Below are positions 36,239 through 45,489 of a stretch of DNA of 64,000 nt, one piece after another. A program made the translations under genes and the position numbers. This DNA is from Porphyromonadaceae bacterium CG2_30_38_12 (GTDB lineage: Bacteria > Bacteroidota > Bacteroidia > Bacteroidales > Paludibacteraceae). The notes below the pieces were generated by a model. The model worked only from the letters and a program-made list of their open reading frames with translations, did not search any database and had not been told where the DNA came from. The stretch covers positions 1 to 64,000 of the forward strand of contig MNZK01000059.1 in assembly GCA_001873635.1 (NCBI GenBank), written 5' to 3'. Position 1 is the stretch's first letter. Each line of letters opens with the position of its first letter.

Positions 36239-36823
36239 TTATATATTTTTTTGCGAACGATATAGAAAAATAAAAAATAAAAATGGAAGCATAAACCCAA
36301 GCAAAGCGCCTGCCAAAACATCGGAAGGATAATGAACTCCTAAAGCCATGCGGGAGTAAGCCACAGCGCCAGCCCACATATAAGCAGGAATAATAACGTA
36401 CCATTTGGGATATGCCAAGCTAATTGCTGTGGCTATAGAAAAAGCATCACTGGTATGCCCCGAGGGGAATGATGGGCTACCACCATTAGTCATTTTTTCC
36501 AAAAAAGGATAACTTACAAAAGGTCTTGGGCGATTTATTAGTAGCTTTAAAAACGTTGTTACTAAACTGGTTACAATGACAGAAAGAAGGATAAAAAGTG
36601 CTTTTTTGTGTGTATGTCTAAATCGCTTGCGAAAGCTTAAACCAAGGAGCAAACCACTTACACCGTAAGCAATAGGCGATGCTGAATTGGTAATGCCTTG
36701 TATCAATGAATCGGCTTGTTTAATGCGCTGTAGATTCAGTTGCCTTAGTATGTCAATGTCCATGTTCTGACTGCAAATAAAATTTGCTAACAAAACAAAA
36801 AGGAACACCAAACGTATTCTCAT
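36239..36823 (-). CDS. PAP2-family membrane phosphatase
   Basis: A 194-residue phosphatidic-acid-phosphatase-2 type enzyme with all three catalytic motifs: KLLINRPRP (motif 1), PSFPSGHTSDAFS (motif 2) and SRMALGVHYPSDVLAG (motif 3). Hydrophobic helices surround them, with a cleavable-looking N-terminus (VLLANFICSQ). Members dephosphorylate undecaprenyl pyrophosphate, phosphatidylglycerophosphate or other lipid phosphates in the envelope; the substrate cannot be decided. It overlaps the upstream metallophosphoesterase gene by 4 bases and is last in a three-gene operon. Confidence 0.92.
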   Translation of the reverse strand: MRIRLVFLFVLLANFICSQNMDIDILRQLNLQRIKQADSLIQGITNSASPIAYGVSGLLLGLSFRKRFRHTHKKALFILLSVIVTSLVTTFLKLLINRPRPFVSYPFLEKMTNGGSPSFPSGHTSDAFSIATAISLAYPKWYVIIPAYMWAGAVAYSRMALGVHYPSDVLAGALLGFMLPFLFFIFLYRSQKNI

Positions 36824-37326
36824 TTCTTGGGATGTTTTAGTCCTAATTCAATCACTTCCAAGTTTTGAATTTTTTCGCCGTCAATTTCAAAGCGTATTAG
36901 TGTTTGTACCTTGTGAAAACCGTATTTCCCAGCTGCACCTGGGTTTATGTGTAACAAATCCAGCGTTTTATCATATTGCACTTTCAAAATGTGCGAATGT
37001 CCACATACAAAAAGTTTGGGTGGTTGCTGATAGATTGCCGGGCGCACGAATGCATCGTAATTGCCTGGGTAGCCTCCTATATGCGTGAGCCAAACCTTAA
37101 CCCCTTCGCATAGAAACCGATTGTGTTGTGGCCATTGTTCGCGAATTTCATAACTGTCTATATTTCCCCAAACAGCCCGCAAAGGCTTAAATTCCTGAAG
37201 TTTATTAATTACCTCGAGCGAGCCAATGTCACCGGCATGCCACACCTCATCACACTGTTCAAAATGTTCCAATACACGATCATCGAGCATTCCGTGCGTA
37301 TCCGAGAGTAATCCAATACGCGTCAT
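36820..37326 (-). CDS. YfcE/MJ0936-type metallophosphoesterase
   Basis: A 168-residue calcineurin-like phosphodiesterase of the YfcE group. Metal-binding motifs in order: LLSDTHG at 6-12, HAGDIGS near 31-37, VWGNIDS near 53-59, and VCGHSHI near 108-114. Such enzymes hydrolyse phosphodiesters with Mn2+; their physiological substrates are mostly unknown. It overlaps the genes on both sides by 4 bases, indicating coupled translation with the alkyltransferase and the PAP2 gene. Confidence 0.93.
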   Translation of the reverse strand: MTRIGLLSDTHGMLDDRVLEHFEQCDEVWHAGDIGSLEVINKLQEFKPLRAVWGNIDSYEIREQWPQHNRFLCEGVKVWLTHIGGYPGNYDAFVRPAIYQQPPKLFVCGHSHILKVQYDKTLDLLHINPGAAGKYGFHKVQTLIRFEIDGEKIQNLEVIELGLKHPKK

Positions 37327-37817
37327 AAAGCATTCTCAGATGCAAGAATTTTCTTTTTCATTTCCAATCCCCAGCGATACCCTCCCAAGCTGCCATCACT
37401 GCGAATGATACGATGGCATGGCACAAGGTAAGCAATTGGATTAGCGCCAATAGCAGTTCCTACCGCACGTAGTGCCGAAGGATGACCTACGGCATCAGCA
37501 ACATCAGAATAAGTGGAAGTTGTACCTGCAGGAATTCGCAGTAACTCGTTCCATATTTTGCGCTGAAAGTCAGTACCAATAAGTAGTAACGATTGCTTTT
37601 CTTTGTTAATAAAAATAGAAGTTGCTTTTCGCTTGGCAAGTATGTCATTCCTTTCAAAACGACTGTCAGGAAAATGATTTTTCAGTTTATCGAACTCAAA
37701 ATCGTCTTCATCGAAAAATGACAGCGCACAAATCTGGTCGTTTACCCATGCTATGCAGCAGGTGCCAAATGGACTTTGAGCGTAACCATACGAAATAGAA
37801 ATAATTTTATTTGCCAT
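37323..37817 (-). CDS. Methylated-DNA--protein-cysteine methyltransferase
   Basis: Suicide enzyme that removes alkyl groups from O6-guanine in DNA onto its own cysteine. The 164-residue protein carries the active site VPCHRIIRSDGSLGGY and the helix-turn-helix region with GTTSTYSDVADAVGHPSALR, which ends RAVGTAIGANP. The short N-terminal domain has no extra Ada-type DNA-binding part, so it is Ogt-like. ATG 37817 is preferred to the open extension to 37886, because the -7 box TATTTTTG (37852-37859, minus strand) lies within that extension. It is first of a three-gene operon. Confidence 0.95.
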   Translation of the reverse strand: MANKIISISYGYAQSPFGTCCIAWVNDQICALSFFDEDDFEFDKLKNHFPDSRFERNDILAKRKATSIFINKEKQSLLLIGTDFQRKIWNELLRIPAGTTSTYSDVADAVGHPSALRAVGTAIGANPIAYLVPCHRIIRSDGSLGGYRWGLEMKKKILASENAL

Positions 37818-37851
37818 AGCAATTCTTGATAAAAAAAATACTTTTTTAGTG

Positions 37852-37859
37852 CAAAAATA
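37852..37859 (-). promoter_or_regulatory. -7 box (TATTTTTG) of the alkyltransferase operon
   Basis: TATTTTTG on the minus strand lies 34 bases before ATG 37817 and matches TAnnTTTG; it decides the start of that gene. Confidence 0.55.
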
Positions 37860-38046
37860 GTCATTTATTTTCAAAAAACAATGCATTTGTCCACAACTGA
37901 GCTTTCCTGCAAATGGTTATAAGCTCTTTTTCGTAAAAATTACTTAACTCTCACTTAATTGTGACTTAATTTTTAAAAATTACTCCGAATGACATTTAGG
38001 TGTTTTTTTGTGGCTATGTATGTTGGAATTTTAATCGCCAATTGGG

Positions 38047-38078
38047 TTTGAATTAATACTAAAAAAATATTATCTTTG
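38047..38078 (+). promoter_or_regulatory. Promoter of rpoN (TTTG-N20-TATCTTTG)
   Basis: TTTG at 38047-38050 and TATCTTTG at 38071-38078, 20 bases apart, form a complete Bacteroidetes promoter 43 bases before the rpoN ATG. Confidence 0.75.
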
Positions 38079-38121
38079 TGCTGTGTAATGATTATAAAAA
38101 CAAAGCTAACTCCTCACAAAA

Positions 38122-39576
38122 ATGCTCAAACAACAGCTTCAACAAAAACTTCAACAAAAGCTATCACCTGCTCAAATTCAGGTTATTAAAATGCTCGAGG
38201 TGCCAACATTGGAGCTGGAAGAACGCATTAGACAGGAGTTGGAAGAAAATCCAGCATTAGAAGAAGGAGCCGAACTCGATGAGAATGGCGATGATTTTGA
38301 CGATGATTTTGGTAACGAGGATGGTGGCAATAACGATGATTTTGACCCTGAAGAGTATATGATGGACGATGATATCCCCGATTACAAGCTCAAAACCAAC
38401 AATACGTCCAAAGATGATAAGCGCGAAGATATTCCGTTTTCTGCTGGCACGACATTTCACGAAAATTTACTCGATCAGCTGGGGCTTTTAGAGCTTTCAG
38501 AGCATCATCGGGCATTAGCCGAATATGTGATAGGCAACATTGATGAGGATGGCTATTTGCGACGAACAGCCGAGTCGATGGTGGACGATATTGTTTTTCA
38601 GGCAGGGATAAACACTACCGACAGCGAAATGGAAGAAATCATTACACTTATTCGCCAGTTTGACCCACCAGGCATAGGCGCCACAAACCTACAAGAATGC
38701 TTGTTGTTGCAGCTCAAAGGCAAGTCTAACACGGAAGAGCAAGGTTTAGCCATAGTTATGCTAAAGGATTATTTTGAAGAATTTACAAAAAAACATTACG
38801 ATAAAATAATGAAAGGGCTCAACATAGACGATCTCATGTTGAAGCGCATTATAACCGAAATTACACGCCTGAATCCAAAGCCGGGAAATGCATGGGGAGG
38901 AAATATTCTCGAAAAATCGATGGGAACTATTGTCCCCGATTTCATGCTCGAAACAGAGGGAAGGCAACTTATTGTTAGTTTAAATAATAGCAATGTACCC
39001 GAACTTCGCGTGAACAATACCTACAACGAAATGTTTCAGGATTATGCCACAAACAAAAAAAATCACTCTCGCGAAATGAAAGATGCCGTGATGTTTGTGA
39101 AACAAAAAATTGACGCAGCACGCTGGTTTATCGATGCCATCAAACAAAGGCAGGAAACATTGCTCAACACCATGACTACCATTGTGCAGTTTCAGAAAGA
39201 GTTTTTTCTCGAAGGGGATGACACCTATTTGAGACCAATGATTTTGAAGGATATAGCTGACATAACCGGCTACGACATCTCCACTATTTCGCGCGTAAGC
39301 AATAGTAAATATATCCAAACAGAATTTGGTGTTTTCCCTGTTAAATATTTTTTTTCCGAGTCGATGACAAACGATTTGGGCGAAGAGGTTTCTACACGCG
39401 AAATAAAGAAAATTTTGAAAGATTGCATTGATAATGAAAATAAACACAAACCACTCAATGACGATGCTTTAGCCGATGTGCTCAAAGGAAAAGGCTATCT
39501 GATAGCCCGACGGACAGTGGCTAAATACCGCGAACAACTCAATATTCCAGTAGCTCGCCTAAGAAAAGAAATATGA
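38122..39576 (+). CDS. rpoN: RNA polymerase sigma-54 factor
   Basis: Alternative sigma factor that recognises -24/-12 promoters and needs an AAA+ activator. The 484-residue protein has the glutamine-rich activator-interacting region I (LKQQLQQKLQQKLSPAQIQ), an acidic region II (about 50-95), the core-binding domain, and the DNA-binding end with the RpoN box ARRTVAKYRE at 462-471. All regions are present at normal length. It has a good promoter of its own and overlaps the following membrane protein gene (ATGA). Confidence 0.97.
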   Translation: MLKQQLQQKLQQKLSPAQIQVIKMLEVPTLELEERIRQELEENPALEEGAELDENGDDFDDDFGNEDGGNNDDFDPEEYMMDDDIPDYKLKTNNTSKDDKREDIPFSAGTTFHENLLDQLGLLELSEHHRALAEYVIGNIDEDGYLRRTAESMVDDIVFQAGINTTDSEMEEIITLIRQFDPPGIGATNLQECLLLQLKGKSNTEEQGLAIVMLKDYFEEFTKKHYDKIMKGLNIDDLMLKRIITEITRLNPKPGNAWGGNILEKSMGTIVPDFMLETEGRQLIVSLNNSNVPELRVNNTYNEMFQDYATNKKNHSREMKDAVMFVKQKIDAARWFIDAIKQRQETLLNTMTTIVQFQKEFFLEGDDTYLRPMILKDIADITGYDISTISRVSNSKYIQTEFGVFPVKYFFSESMTNDLGEEVSTREIKKILKDCIDNENKHKPLNDDALADVLKGKGYLIARRTVAKYREQLNIPVARLRKEI

Positions 39577-40178
39577 ACAAATTTGCAAAACTAATTTCCA
39601 TAGTCTTTCAGCCCTTATTAATGCCTACCCTCGGGATGAGCATGCTTATTAATTTGAATGTTTTTGACACTATTCCGTCCCTATGGCGCATCATTGCTGT
39701 GGTTGGAACCTTTATTTTTACTGGTTTAATGCCCGCAGTCCCCATTTTGTTACTCATGCGCAAGGGAGAAATAAGCGATTTGTTTATCTCCAAACGGGAG
39801 CAACGAACCATGCCTTATTTATTCTCTTTTTTGGCATACGCTTTCTGGACCATGTTTTTGTTTCGTGTGCTTAAATTACCTCTGTTTATGGTAGGTATTG
39901 GCGTTGGCACAACGGCGTCTATTTTGATTATCACACTCATAAACCTGCGCTGGAAAATATCAGCCCATTTGTCGGGTATTGGTGGTTTGGTGGGTGGCGT
40001 TTTTGGCGTTTGTTATCGCATGGCATACAATCCTGTAGCCCTTCTTGTAGCATTGTTGGCAGTTTCTGCCTTGGTAGCTTTTGCTCGCATAGAACTCAAA
40101 GCGCACAGTGCAGGGCAAGTATTGGCGGGATTTACAATTGGTTTTCTTACTTCTTTCTTGCCTTGCATGCTCCTATAA
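39573..40178 (+). CDS. PAP2-like membrane protein, degenerate
   Basis: A 201-residue hydrophobic protein with about six helices, coupled to rpoN by a 4-base overlap. The C-terminal half resembles the end of PAP2 phosphatases: SAHLSGIGGLVGGVFG corresponds to the PSGH region and ELKAHSAGQVLAGFTIGF to the HxxxDVLAG region. The usual KxxxxxxRP motif and the catalytic histidine/aspartate pair are not clearly preserved. It may be a divergent phosphatase or a non-catalytic relative; the link with sigma-54 is positional and seen only as coupling here. Confidence 0.7.
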   Translation: MNKFAKLISIVFQPLLMPTLGMSMLINLNVFDTIPSLWRIIAVVGTFIFTGLMPAVPILLLMRKGEISDLFISKREQRTMPYLFSFLAYAFWTMFLFRVLKLPLFMVGIGVGTTASILIITLINLRWKISAHLSGIGGLVGGVFGVCYRMAYNPVALLVALLAVSALVAFARIELKAHSAGQVLAGFTIGFLTSFLPCMLL

Positions 40179-40220
40179 TATTCAGACTTTTCAAATTTTT
40201 CAAAACCAATAATATAAAAA

Positions 40221-41328
40221 ATGATTACTACAGACCAACTAAAAGATGTGTTGGAGCGCGAGTCCGCGTTGAGGGGGTACCTTTGACATCGACTCGAAAA
40301 CCATCCAAATAGAAGAAGAGGAATTGCGCACCCAAGCTCCAGGATTTTGGGACGATGCTAAAGCTGCCGAAGAGCAAATGCGCAAAATAAAGGCATTAAA
40401 AAACTGGATTACTGGCTATGCAAGCGTTAAAAATGTGGTTGATGAATTGCAGTTAGCGTATGATTTTTACCGCGAAGATGCTCTGAGCGAAGAAGAAGTT
40501 GATGAAGCTTATCGATTGGCATTGGAAGAGGTGGAAAACCTCGAAATGAAAAACATGCTCTCCAAAGAGGAAGACCAGTTTGGTGCTGTGGTCAAAATTG
40601 TTGCCGGAGCCGGTGGCACCGAAGCACAAGACTGGGCAGACATGCTCTTCCGCATGTATCAACGCTGGGCTGAGCGTCAGGGCTACAAAGTAGAAATAAC
40701 GAACATTCAAGACGGCGAAGAAGCTGGTATAAAAACTGTTACCATGCAGTTTGACGGCGAAATGGCTTATGGCTATCTGAAAAGCGAAAATGGTGTTCAC
40801 CGCCTTGTTCGCGTATCACCTTTCAATGCGCAAGGAAAGAGAATGACCTCATTTACATCGGTTTATGTAGTGCCATTAGTGGACGATACCATCGAAATTG
40901 AAATCAATCCGGGCAATTTAAGCTGGGACACCTTTCGTTCGTCGGGAGCTGGTGGACAAAATGTAAACAAAGTGGAAACGGGCGTACGTTTGCACTATAA
41001 ATTCACGAACCCTGTAACCAACGCACCCGACGAAATTGTGATAGAAAACACCGAAAGTCGCTCTCAGTTTGGCAACAAAGACAACGCCATCCGATTACTT
41101 AAATCACAATTGTACGAGCTTGAACTCGAAAAACGCCGTGCTGCCAGTGCTGTAGTCGAAGCTGGTAAGAAAAAAATAGAATGGGGCTCACAAATAAGAA
41201 GCTACGTGTTCGACGACCGGCGTGTTAAAGACCATCGCACCAACTACCAAACATCCAATGTCAATGCCGTTATGGATGGTGACATCGACGCATTTATCAA
41301 AGCATATTTGATGGAATTTGAAGGATAA
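40221..41328 (+). CDS. prfB: Peptide chain release factor 2 (programmed +1 frameshift)
   Basis: Releases nascent protein at UGA and UAA. The first 21 codons from ATG 40221 end at UGA (40284-40286); a +1 shift at CTT-T-GAC continues into the long frame ending at 41328, giving 368 residues. The downstream part has the GGQ motif inside SSGAGGQNVNKVETGVRLHY (the tripeptide that triggers hydrolysis) and the SPF anticodon-like loop (VRVSPFNAQGKR), which distinguishes RF2 from RF1. The family autoregulates by this frameshift: scarce RF2 means slow UGA reading and more shifting. It is not a mutation. Confidence 0.97.
40272..40286 (+). promoter_or_regulatory. RF2 recoding site (AGGGGG-TAC-CTT-TGA)
   Basis: An internal Shine-Dalgarno-like AGGGGG (40272-40277) sits 3 bases before the slippery CTT and the in-frame TGA followed by C, the classical prfB arrangement. 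Confidence 0.95.
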
Positions 41329-41369
41329 TGCATTGAAAAATAACTTTATAGCTTAGCCTATATTCTGAA

Positions 41370-42203
41370 TTAGGAATGATAGTTTAGTAAACCGTCCATA
41401 GGACTTTGAACTATTTTTCCTAATTCAATACCGTTTTTGATAGCCGATATTTTTAATATATCTGCAAAATAATATGCCATCGAGCCGACAAAACTAACCT
41501 TCAAGTTGTTTAAAGTGTATCCCATGACATTGCGCTGAAAAAACGCATCGAAACCCGACATAACTAACTTATAGATGGATGGTTCGTTTTTGTTTTCTAA
41601 TAAAAAAGGCGTTAAACTTGCTAAAAATCGATTGGGAAAAGGCTGTTTATATACTTTTTCTAAGATAAGGGCGGGCGTAAGTTCGTACTGTTGTAAAAAC
41701 TTCTCTTTCAATGCTGATGGCACTTGATTTTTCAGGCAATCAGCCACAAAAGCTTTTACTAAAACTGCGCCACTTCCTTCGTCGCCCAATATAAACCCAA
41801 GAGGAGAAACGTTGGCTGCAATTTCAACACCATTATAATAGCATGAATTTGAGCCGGTTCCTAAAATGCAAGCTATCCCTTCGGAATGCTGAAACAAAGA
41901 GCGAGCAGCCGCCAACAAATCACTTTGTACATCAATAGAAGCATCCTGAAATCGCTGTCTGAGCGCATCGGCAACTACCGCTTTTTTTTCGGGAAACGAA
42001 CAACCTGCTCCATAGAAATAGATAGTTGAAACGTCAAAATGCTTTATTTCGGGCATCAAATGTAAGTCGATTTCAGCTCCAACTTCGTCAGAGGTCTGAT
42101 AAAAAGGATTTATCCCTTTTGTGTAAAAATGCTGAATTGCTGCACCTTTTTTCATCAAACACCAGTGCGTTTTAGTAGAGCCACTGTCGGCAATTAGGGT
42201 CAT
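41370..42203 (-). CDS. BadF/BadG/BcrA-type sugar kinase (GlcNAc/MurNAc kinase-like)
   Basis: A 277-residue ASKHA-fold ATPase. The phosphate loops are DSGSTKTHWC at 5-14 and LGTGSNSCYY near 112-121, with LGDEGSGAVL near 137-146 completing the nucleotide site. Members phosphorylate N-acetylglucosamine and, in some bacteria, N-acetylmuramic acid. ATG 42203 is used: AGGA lies a few bases upstream, and the frame beyond has no family sequence. It is divergent from a glycosyltransferase gene that is followed by SpoIID and AmpG-like genes, a setting that suggests recovery of cell-wall amino sugars. The substrate is inferred. Confidence 0.87.
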   Translation of the reverse strand: MTLIADSGSTKTHWCLMKKGAAIQHFYTKGINPFYQTSDEVGAEIDLHLMPEIKHFDVSTIYFYGAGCSFPEKKAVVADALRQRFQDASIDVQSDLLAAARSLFQHSEGIACILGTGSNSCYYNGVEIAANVSPLGFILGDEGSGAVLVKAFVADCLKNQVPSALKEKFLQQYELTPALILEKVYKQPFPNRFLASLTPFLLENKNEPSIYKLVMSGFDAFFQRNVMGYTLNNLKVSFVGSMAYYFADILKISAIKNGIELGKIVQSPMDGLLNYHS

Positions 42204-42389
42204 GTCCTGTTCTTTTTTATGAAGTGAGTATTTTAAATGTTGTTTTGCAAAATAAAGCAAAATGATTGAGCTTACCAAAATTGTTGGGTTTCAGAGCTTG
42301 GGTTTGCACTGAAATTTGAAATATTTAATTTTTTGCACTACTTTTACATCCATATACAATTTCACAGAACAAGCAACAAACGAATCAAA

Positions 42390-43862
42390 ATGAGTAATAT
42401 GGGTCATCTCTCAAAACCAATCACGTGTTTTATTAAGGCCGAAGATGCAGAGCAGGTACGTTTAACACTGAAGCAACTCGCTACTTCGACTTTCATTCAT
42501 ACCATTTATCTATTAGGAACAAATACGGATTTTCCTGCTATGGAAGGTTGCGAATTTATGCTCATCGACAGCATGACAAGCACACAAACTGTAAAAAAAA
42601 TAGCTGCACACAGCCTCACTGATTTTTCACTAATTTACACCAAAAACTCGGTACTCGAATTGGGACAATATGCCCTCGAGCGTTTTATGAAAATAGCCAA
42701 AGACACAAGCGCTGGCATGGTATATTCCGATTTTTATCAAATGGCAGAAGGTATTCGAACAAATTTACCAGTGACTGATTATCAGGATGGTAGCTTGCGC
42801 GATGATTTTAATTTTGGCTCTTTGCTTTTTTATCATGCATCAGTATTGAAAAAGGCAACTACCGAAATAACAAGCGAATTTCAATTTGCCGGTTTCTACG
42901 ATTTGCGTTTGAAGGTTTCACAACGTGCTGAAATTTTTCACATCAACGAGTATCTTTACACCGAAGTGGAATACGATACACGTAAAAGCGGAGAAAAGAT
43001 TTTTGACTATGTTGATCCTAAAAACAGCGCCATACAAATTGAAATGGAAACAGCCTGCACCGATCATCTGAAGGCAATAGGTGCATTTTTGGAGCCGAAA
43101 TTCAAGAAAATTGTATTCGACGAAATGGAATTTCCGGTTGAAGCATCGGTGGTTATTCCGGTTCGCAACAGGGTAAAAACTATCGATGCCGCTATCCGGT
43201 CGGTGTTAATGCAAAATACTACCTTCGACTTCAATATAGTAGTGGTAGATAACTTTTCCACCGATGGCACAACTGCGATAATCGAAACGCTGGCTAAAAC
43301 AAATCCACGCTTAATTCACATCATCCCATCCAGAACCGATTTGGGTATTGGTGGCTGTTGGAATGCCGGCGTGGATAGTGATTTGTGCGGAAAATTTGCC
43401 GTACAATTGGATAGCGACGATGTTTATGCTGATAAAAACACCTTGCAAACCATTGTTGATGCCTTTTACGAACAAAATTGTGCCATGGTGGTTGGCTCGT
43501 ACACCATGACAAATTTCGATATGCAAACCATAGCTCCTGGCTTAGTCGATCACAAAGAATGGACACCCGAAAATGGTAGAAACAATGCCTTACGCATCAA
43601 TGGTCTTGGCGCACCTCGTGCATTTTACACTCCTGTTTTGCGTGAGATAAAAGTGCCAAACACCAGTTATGGCGAAGATTACGCTTTGGGATTAGCTATC
43701 AGCAGAACCTATCAGATAGGTCGCGTTTACAAATCGGTTTACCTGTGCCGCCGTTGGGATGATAATTCTGACGCATCGCTCGATGTGGTTAAAATGAATG
43801 GCTATAACTTCTATAAAGATAAAATCAGAACAATCGAGTTAAAGGCAAGAAAAAGAAAATAA
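42390..43862 (+). CDS. Family 2 glycosyltransferase with N-terminal extension
   Basis: A 490-residue protein whose C-terminal two thirds is a GT-A glycosyltransferase: SVVIPVRNRVKTIDAAIRSV starts the nucleotide-binding domain near residue 252, VVDNFSTDGT follows, and AVQLDSDDVY near 339-348 supplies the DxD metal site. The N-terminal 230 residues also look like a degenerate GT-A domain (CFIKAEDAEQVRLTLKQL), so the protein may be a tandem of two. No membrane helix is present. ATG 42390 is preferred over an upstream in-frame ATG because of the A-rich leader. It stands 39 bases before the SpoIID gene. Confidence 0.87.
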   Translation: MSNMGHLSKPITCFIKAEDAEQVRLTLKQLATSTFIHTIYLLGTNTDFPAMEGCEFMLIDSMTSTQTVKKIAAHSLTDFSLIYTKNSVLELGQYALERFMKIAKDTSAGMVYSDFYQMAEGIRTNLPVTDYQDGSLRDDFNFGSLLFYHASVLKKATTEITSEFQFAGFYDLRLKVSQRAEIFHINEYLYTEVEYDTRKSGEKIFDYVDPKNSAIQIEMETACTDHLKAIGAFLEPKFKKIVFDEMEFPVEASVVIPVRNRVKTIDAAIRSVLMQNTTFDFNIVVVDNFSTDGTTAIIETLAKTNPRLIHIIPSRTDLGIGGCWNAGVDSDLCGKFAVQLDSDDVYADKNTLQTIVDAFYEQNCAMVVGSYTMTNFDMQTIAPGLVDHKEWTPENGRNNALRINGLGAPRAFYTPVLREIKVPNTSYGEDYALGLAISRTYQIGRVYKSVYLCRRWDDNSDASLDVVKMNGYNFYKDKIRTIELKARKRK

Positions 43863-43901
43863 GAGACAAGCGGTTTCCTTACCACTTGAAAAACCCATAC
43901 T

Positions 43902-45233
43902 ATGATTCAAAAAGAACCCATTATTCAGGTAGGAATTCTTACAAGCCCCGAAATTAAGTTTGTACTGAACGAAGCATACAGCATCGACAATAAAAAAACA
44001 TATTTCGGACATCAAAAAGTAAGTTTCCTGAATGGGAAAGTAAGTTTTGCCGGAGAACTCTATGACGAATTAATATTCTCTTCGGAACAAAAAGAGGCAT
44101 CATTCGACCTGATTGATGTGGTAATTGGCATCAGTTTTCACTGGGAACGTAAAGAAAATCAGCGCTTTGTAGGTGAGTTAAAAATAATTGTCGAAGGGAA
44201 TCAGATTACGGCTATCAACTGTGTACGGGTGGAAGATTACCTTACCAGCGTTATTTCCAGCGAAATGAGTGCCAATGCGTCCGAAGAATTATTAAAAGCA
44301 CATGCCGTGATTTCGCGTAGTTGGTTGCTGTTTCCAATGCAAGAACAAAAAGTAAAGCCAAAAGTTAAAAGTCAAAATACTGATGACTCTCAACTGCCAA
44401 CTACGAATCACATTATTAAATGGTATGAACGCGATACTCACGTCAATTTTGATGTTTGTGCCGATGACCATTGCCAACGTTATCAGGGAATTACCCGTGC
44501 TACAACTGCTGCCGTAGTGCAGGCTATTGAAGCTACACGAGGTGAAGTACTGATGTATGAAAATGAAATTTGTGATGCCCGATTCAGCAAATCATGTGGC
44601 GGTGTAACTGAAACATTTGAGAATTGCTGGGCTCCCGAAAATTTTCCGTATCTTTCCAAAATAATCGACAATCTTTCTGCTCCCGAAGGTTATGAATTGG
44701 ATTTAACCATAGAAACTAATGCCGAAAGCTGGATACGCTATTCGCCCGAAGCATTCTGCAATACAACCGATGCAAAAATATTGTCGCAAGTACTCAACAA
44801 CTACGATCAGGAAACGACCGACTTTTATCGTTGGAAAGTAACATATACTCAAGCCGAAATTTCGGAACTCTTAGTGCGCAAGTCTGGCATTGATTTTGGC
44901 AAAATTGTGGATTTAATTCCCTTAAAAAGAGGCGAATCGGCACGAATAGTTAAGCTTAAAATTGTTGGAACAAAACAAACGATAATCGTTGGTAAAGAGC
45001 TCGAAATACGCAAATGGCTTTCTGAATCGCACTTGTATAGCTCGGCTTTTGTGATGGATAAATTGGATATTGAAAACAGCATTCCACAACAATTTTGCTT
45101 GACAGGTGCTGGCTGGGGACATGGTGTGGGGCTTTGTCAGATTGGTGCTGCCGTGATGGGCGAAAAGGGCTACAAATACAACGAAATTTTATTGCATTAT
45201 TTCAAAGATGCAGAACTAAAACGAATCTATTAA
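43902..45233 (+). CDS. SpoIID/LytB domain protein
   Basis: A 443-residue protein of the SpoIID/LytB group, whose founding member is a lytic transglycosylase acting on denuded glycan strands; others enhance amidases. The domain begins at DYLTSVISSEMSANASEELLK and goes through HAVISRSWLL, CDARFSKSCGGVTE and ends with LTGAGWGHGVGLCQIGA. No signal peptide is obvious at the N-terminus, which is unusual for an enzyme of the cell wall. The N-terminal 100 residues are a separate beta-rich region. The neighbours (BadF kinase, AmpG-like transporter) support a role in peptidoglycan turnover. Confidence 0.88.
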   Translation: MIQKEPIIQVGILTSPEIKFVLNEAYSIDNKKTYFGHQKVSFLNGKVSFAGELYDELIFSSEQKEASFDLIDVVIGISFHWERKENQRFVGELKIIVEGNQITAINCVRVEDYLTSVISSEMSANASEELLKAHAVISRSWLLFPMQEQKVKPKVKSQNTDDSQLPTTNHIIKWYERDTHVNFDVCADDHCQRYQGITRATTAAVVQAIEATRGEVLMYENEICDARFSKSCGGVTETFENCWAPENFPYLSKIIDNLSAPEGYELDLTIETNAESWIRYSPEAFCNTTDAKILSQVLNNYDQETTDFYRWKVTYTQAEISELLVRKSGIDFGKIVDLIPLKRGESARIVKLKIVGTKQTIIVGKELEIRKWLSESHLYSSAFVMDKLDIENSIPQQFCLTGAGWGHGVGLCQIGAAVMGEKGYKYNEILLHYFKDAELKRIY

Positions 45234-45312
45234 ACGAAAATGGTGGTTAATGGTTAATGAGTAATGGAGTTTATTTGGGACAAGAATTTATATCATTCAA
45301 AAAAAAAGATTA

Positions 45313-45470
45313 AGTTTAACCACGAAGACACGAATAATTATTAAATATACCCAATTTTTGAAACACGGAGTAAAAAATACAAGTATTTTTTTATGGTTTG
45401 TGCCTTATATAATGATAATTACCGATATGAATGTTTTTGAATTAATTTTGTGTCTTCGTGTTTAATTCTT
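45313..45470. repeat. Inverted pair of CACGAAGACACGAA-type repeats
   Basis: The stretch at 45313-45340 contains CCACGAAGACACGAA and the stretch at about 45443-45470 holds its near reverse complement (TGTCTTCGTGT within a longer match). They are separated by roughly 100 AT-rich bases. Short units of this kind recur in intergenic DNA of many genomes. The right arm overlaps the -7-like TAATTTTG (45443-45450) that may serve the transporter gene. Confidence 0.5.
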
Positions 45471-45489
45471 ATTAATAAATTAGATAAAA

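Noticed and set aside
40221-40286. prfB as a pseudogene because of an early TGA
   Set aside because: The sequence around the stop is the conserved programmed frameshift site of RF2.
45234-45489. CRISPR-like repeat near CACGAAGACACGAA
   Set aside because: Only two arms in opposite orientation, with no spacer series.
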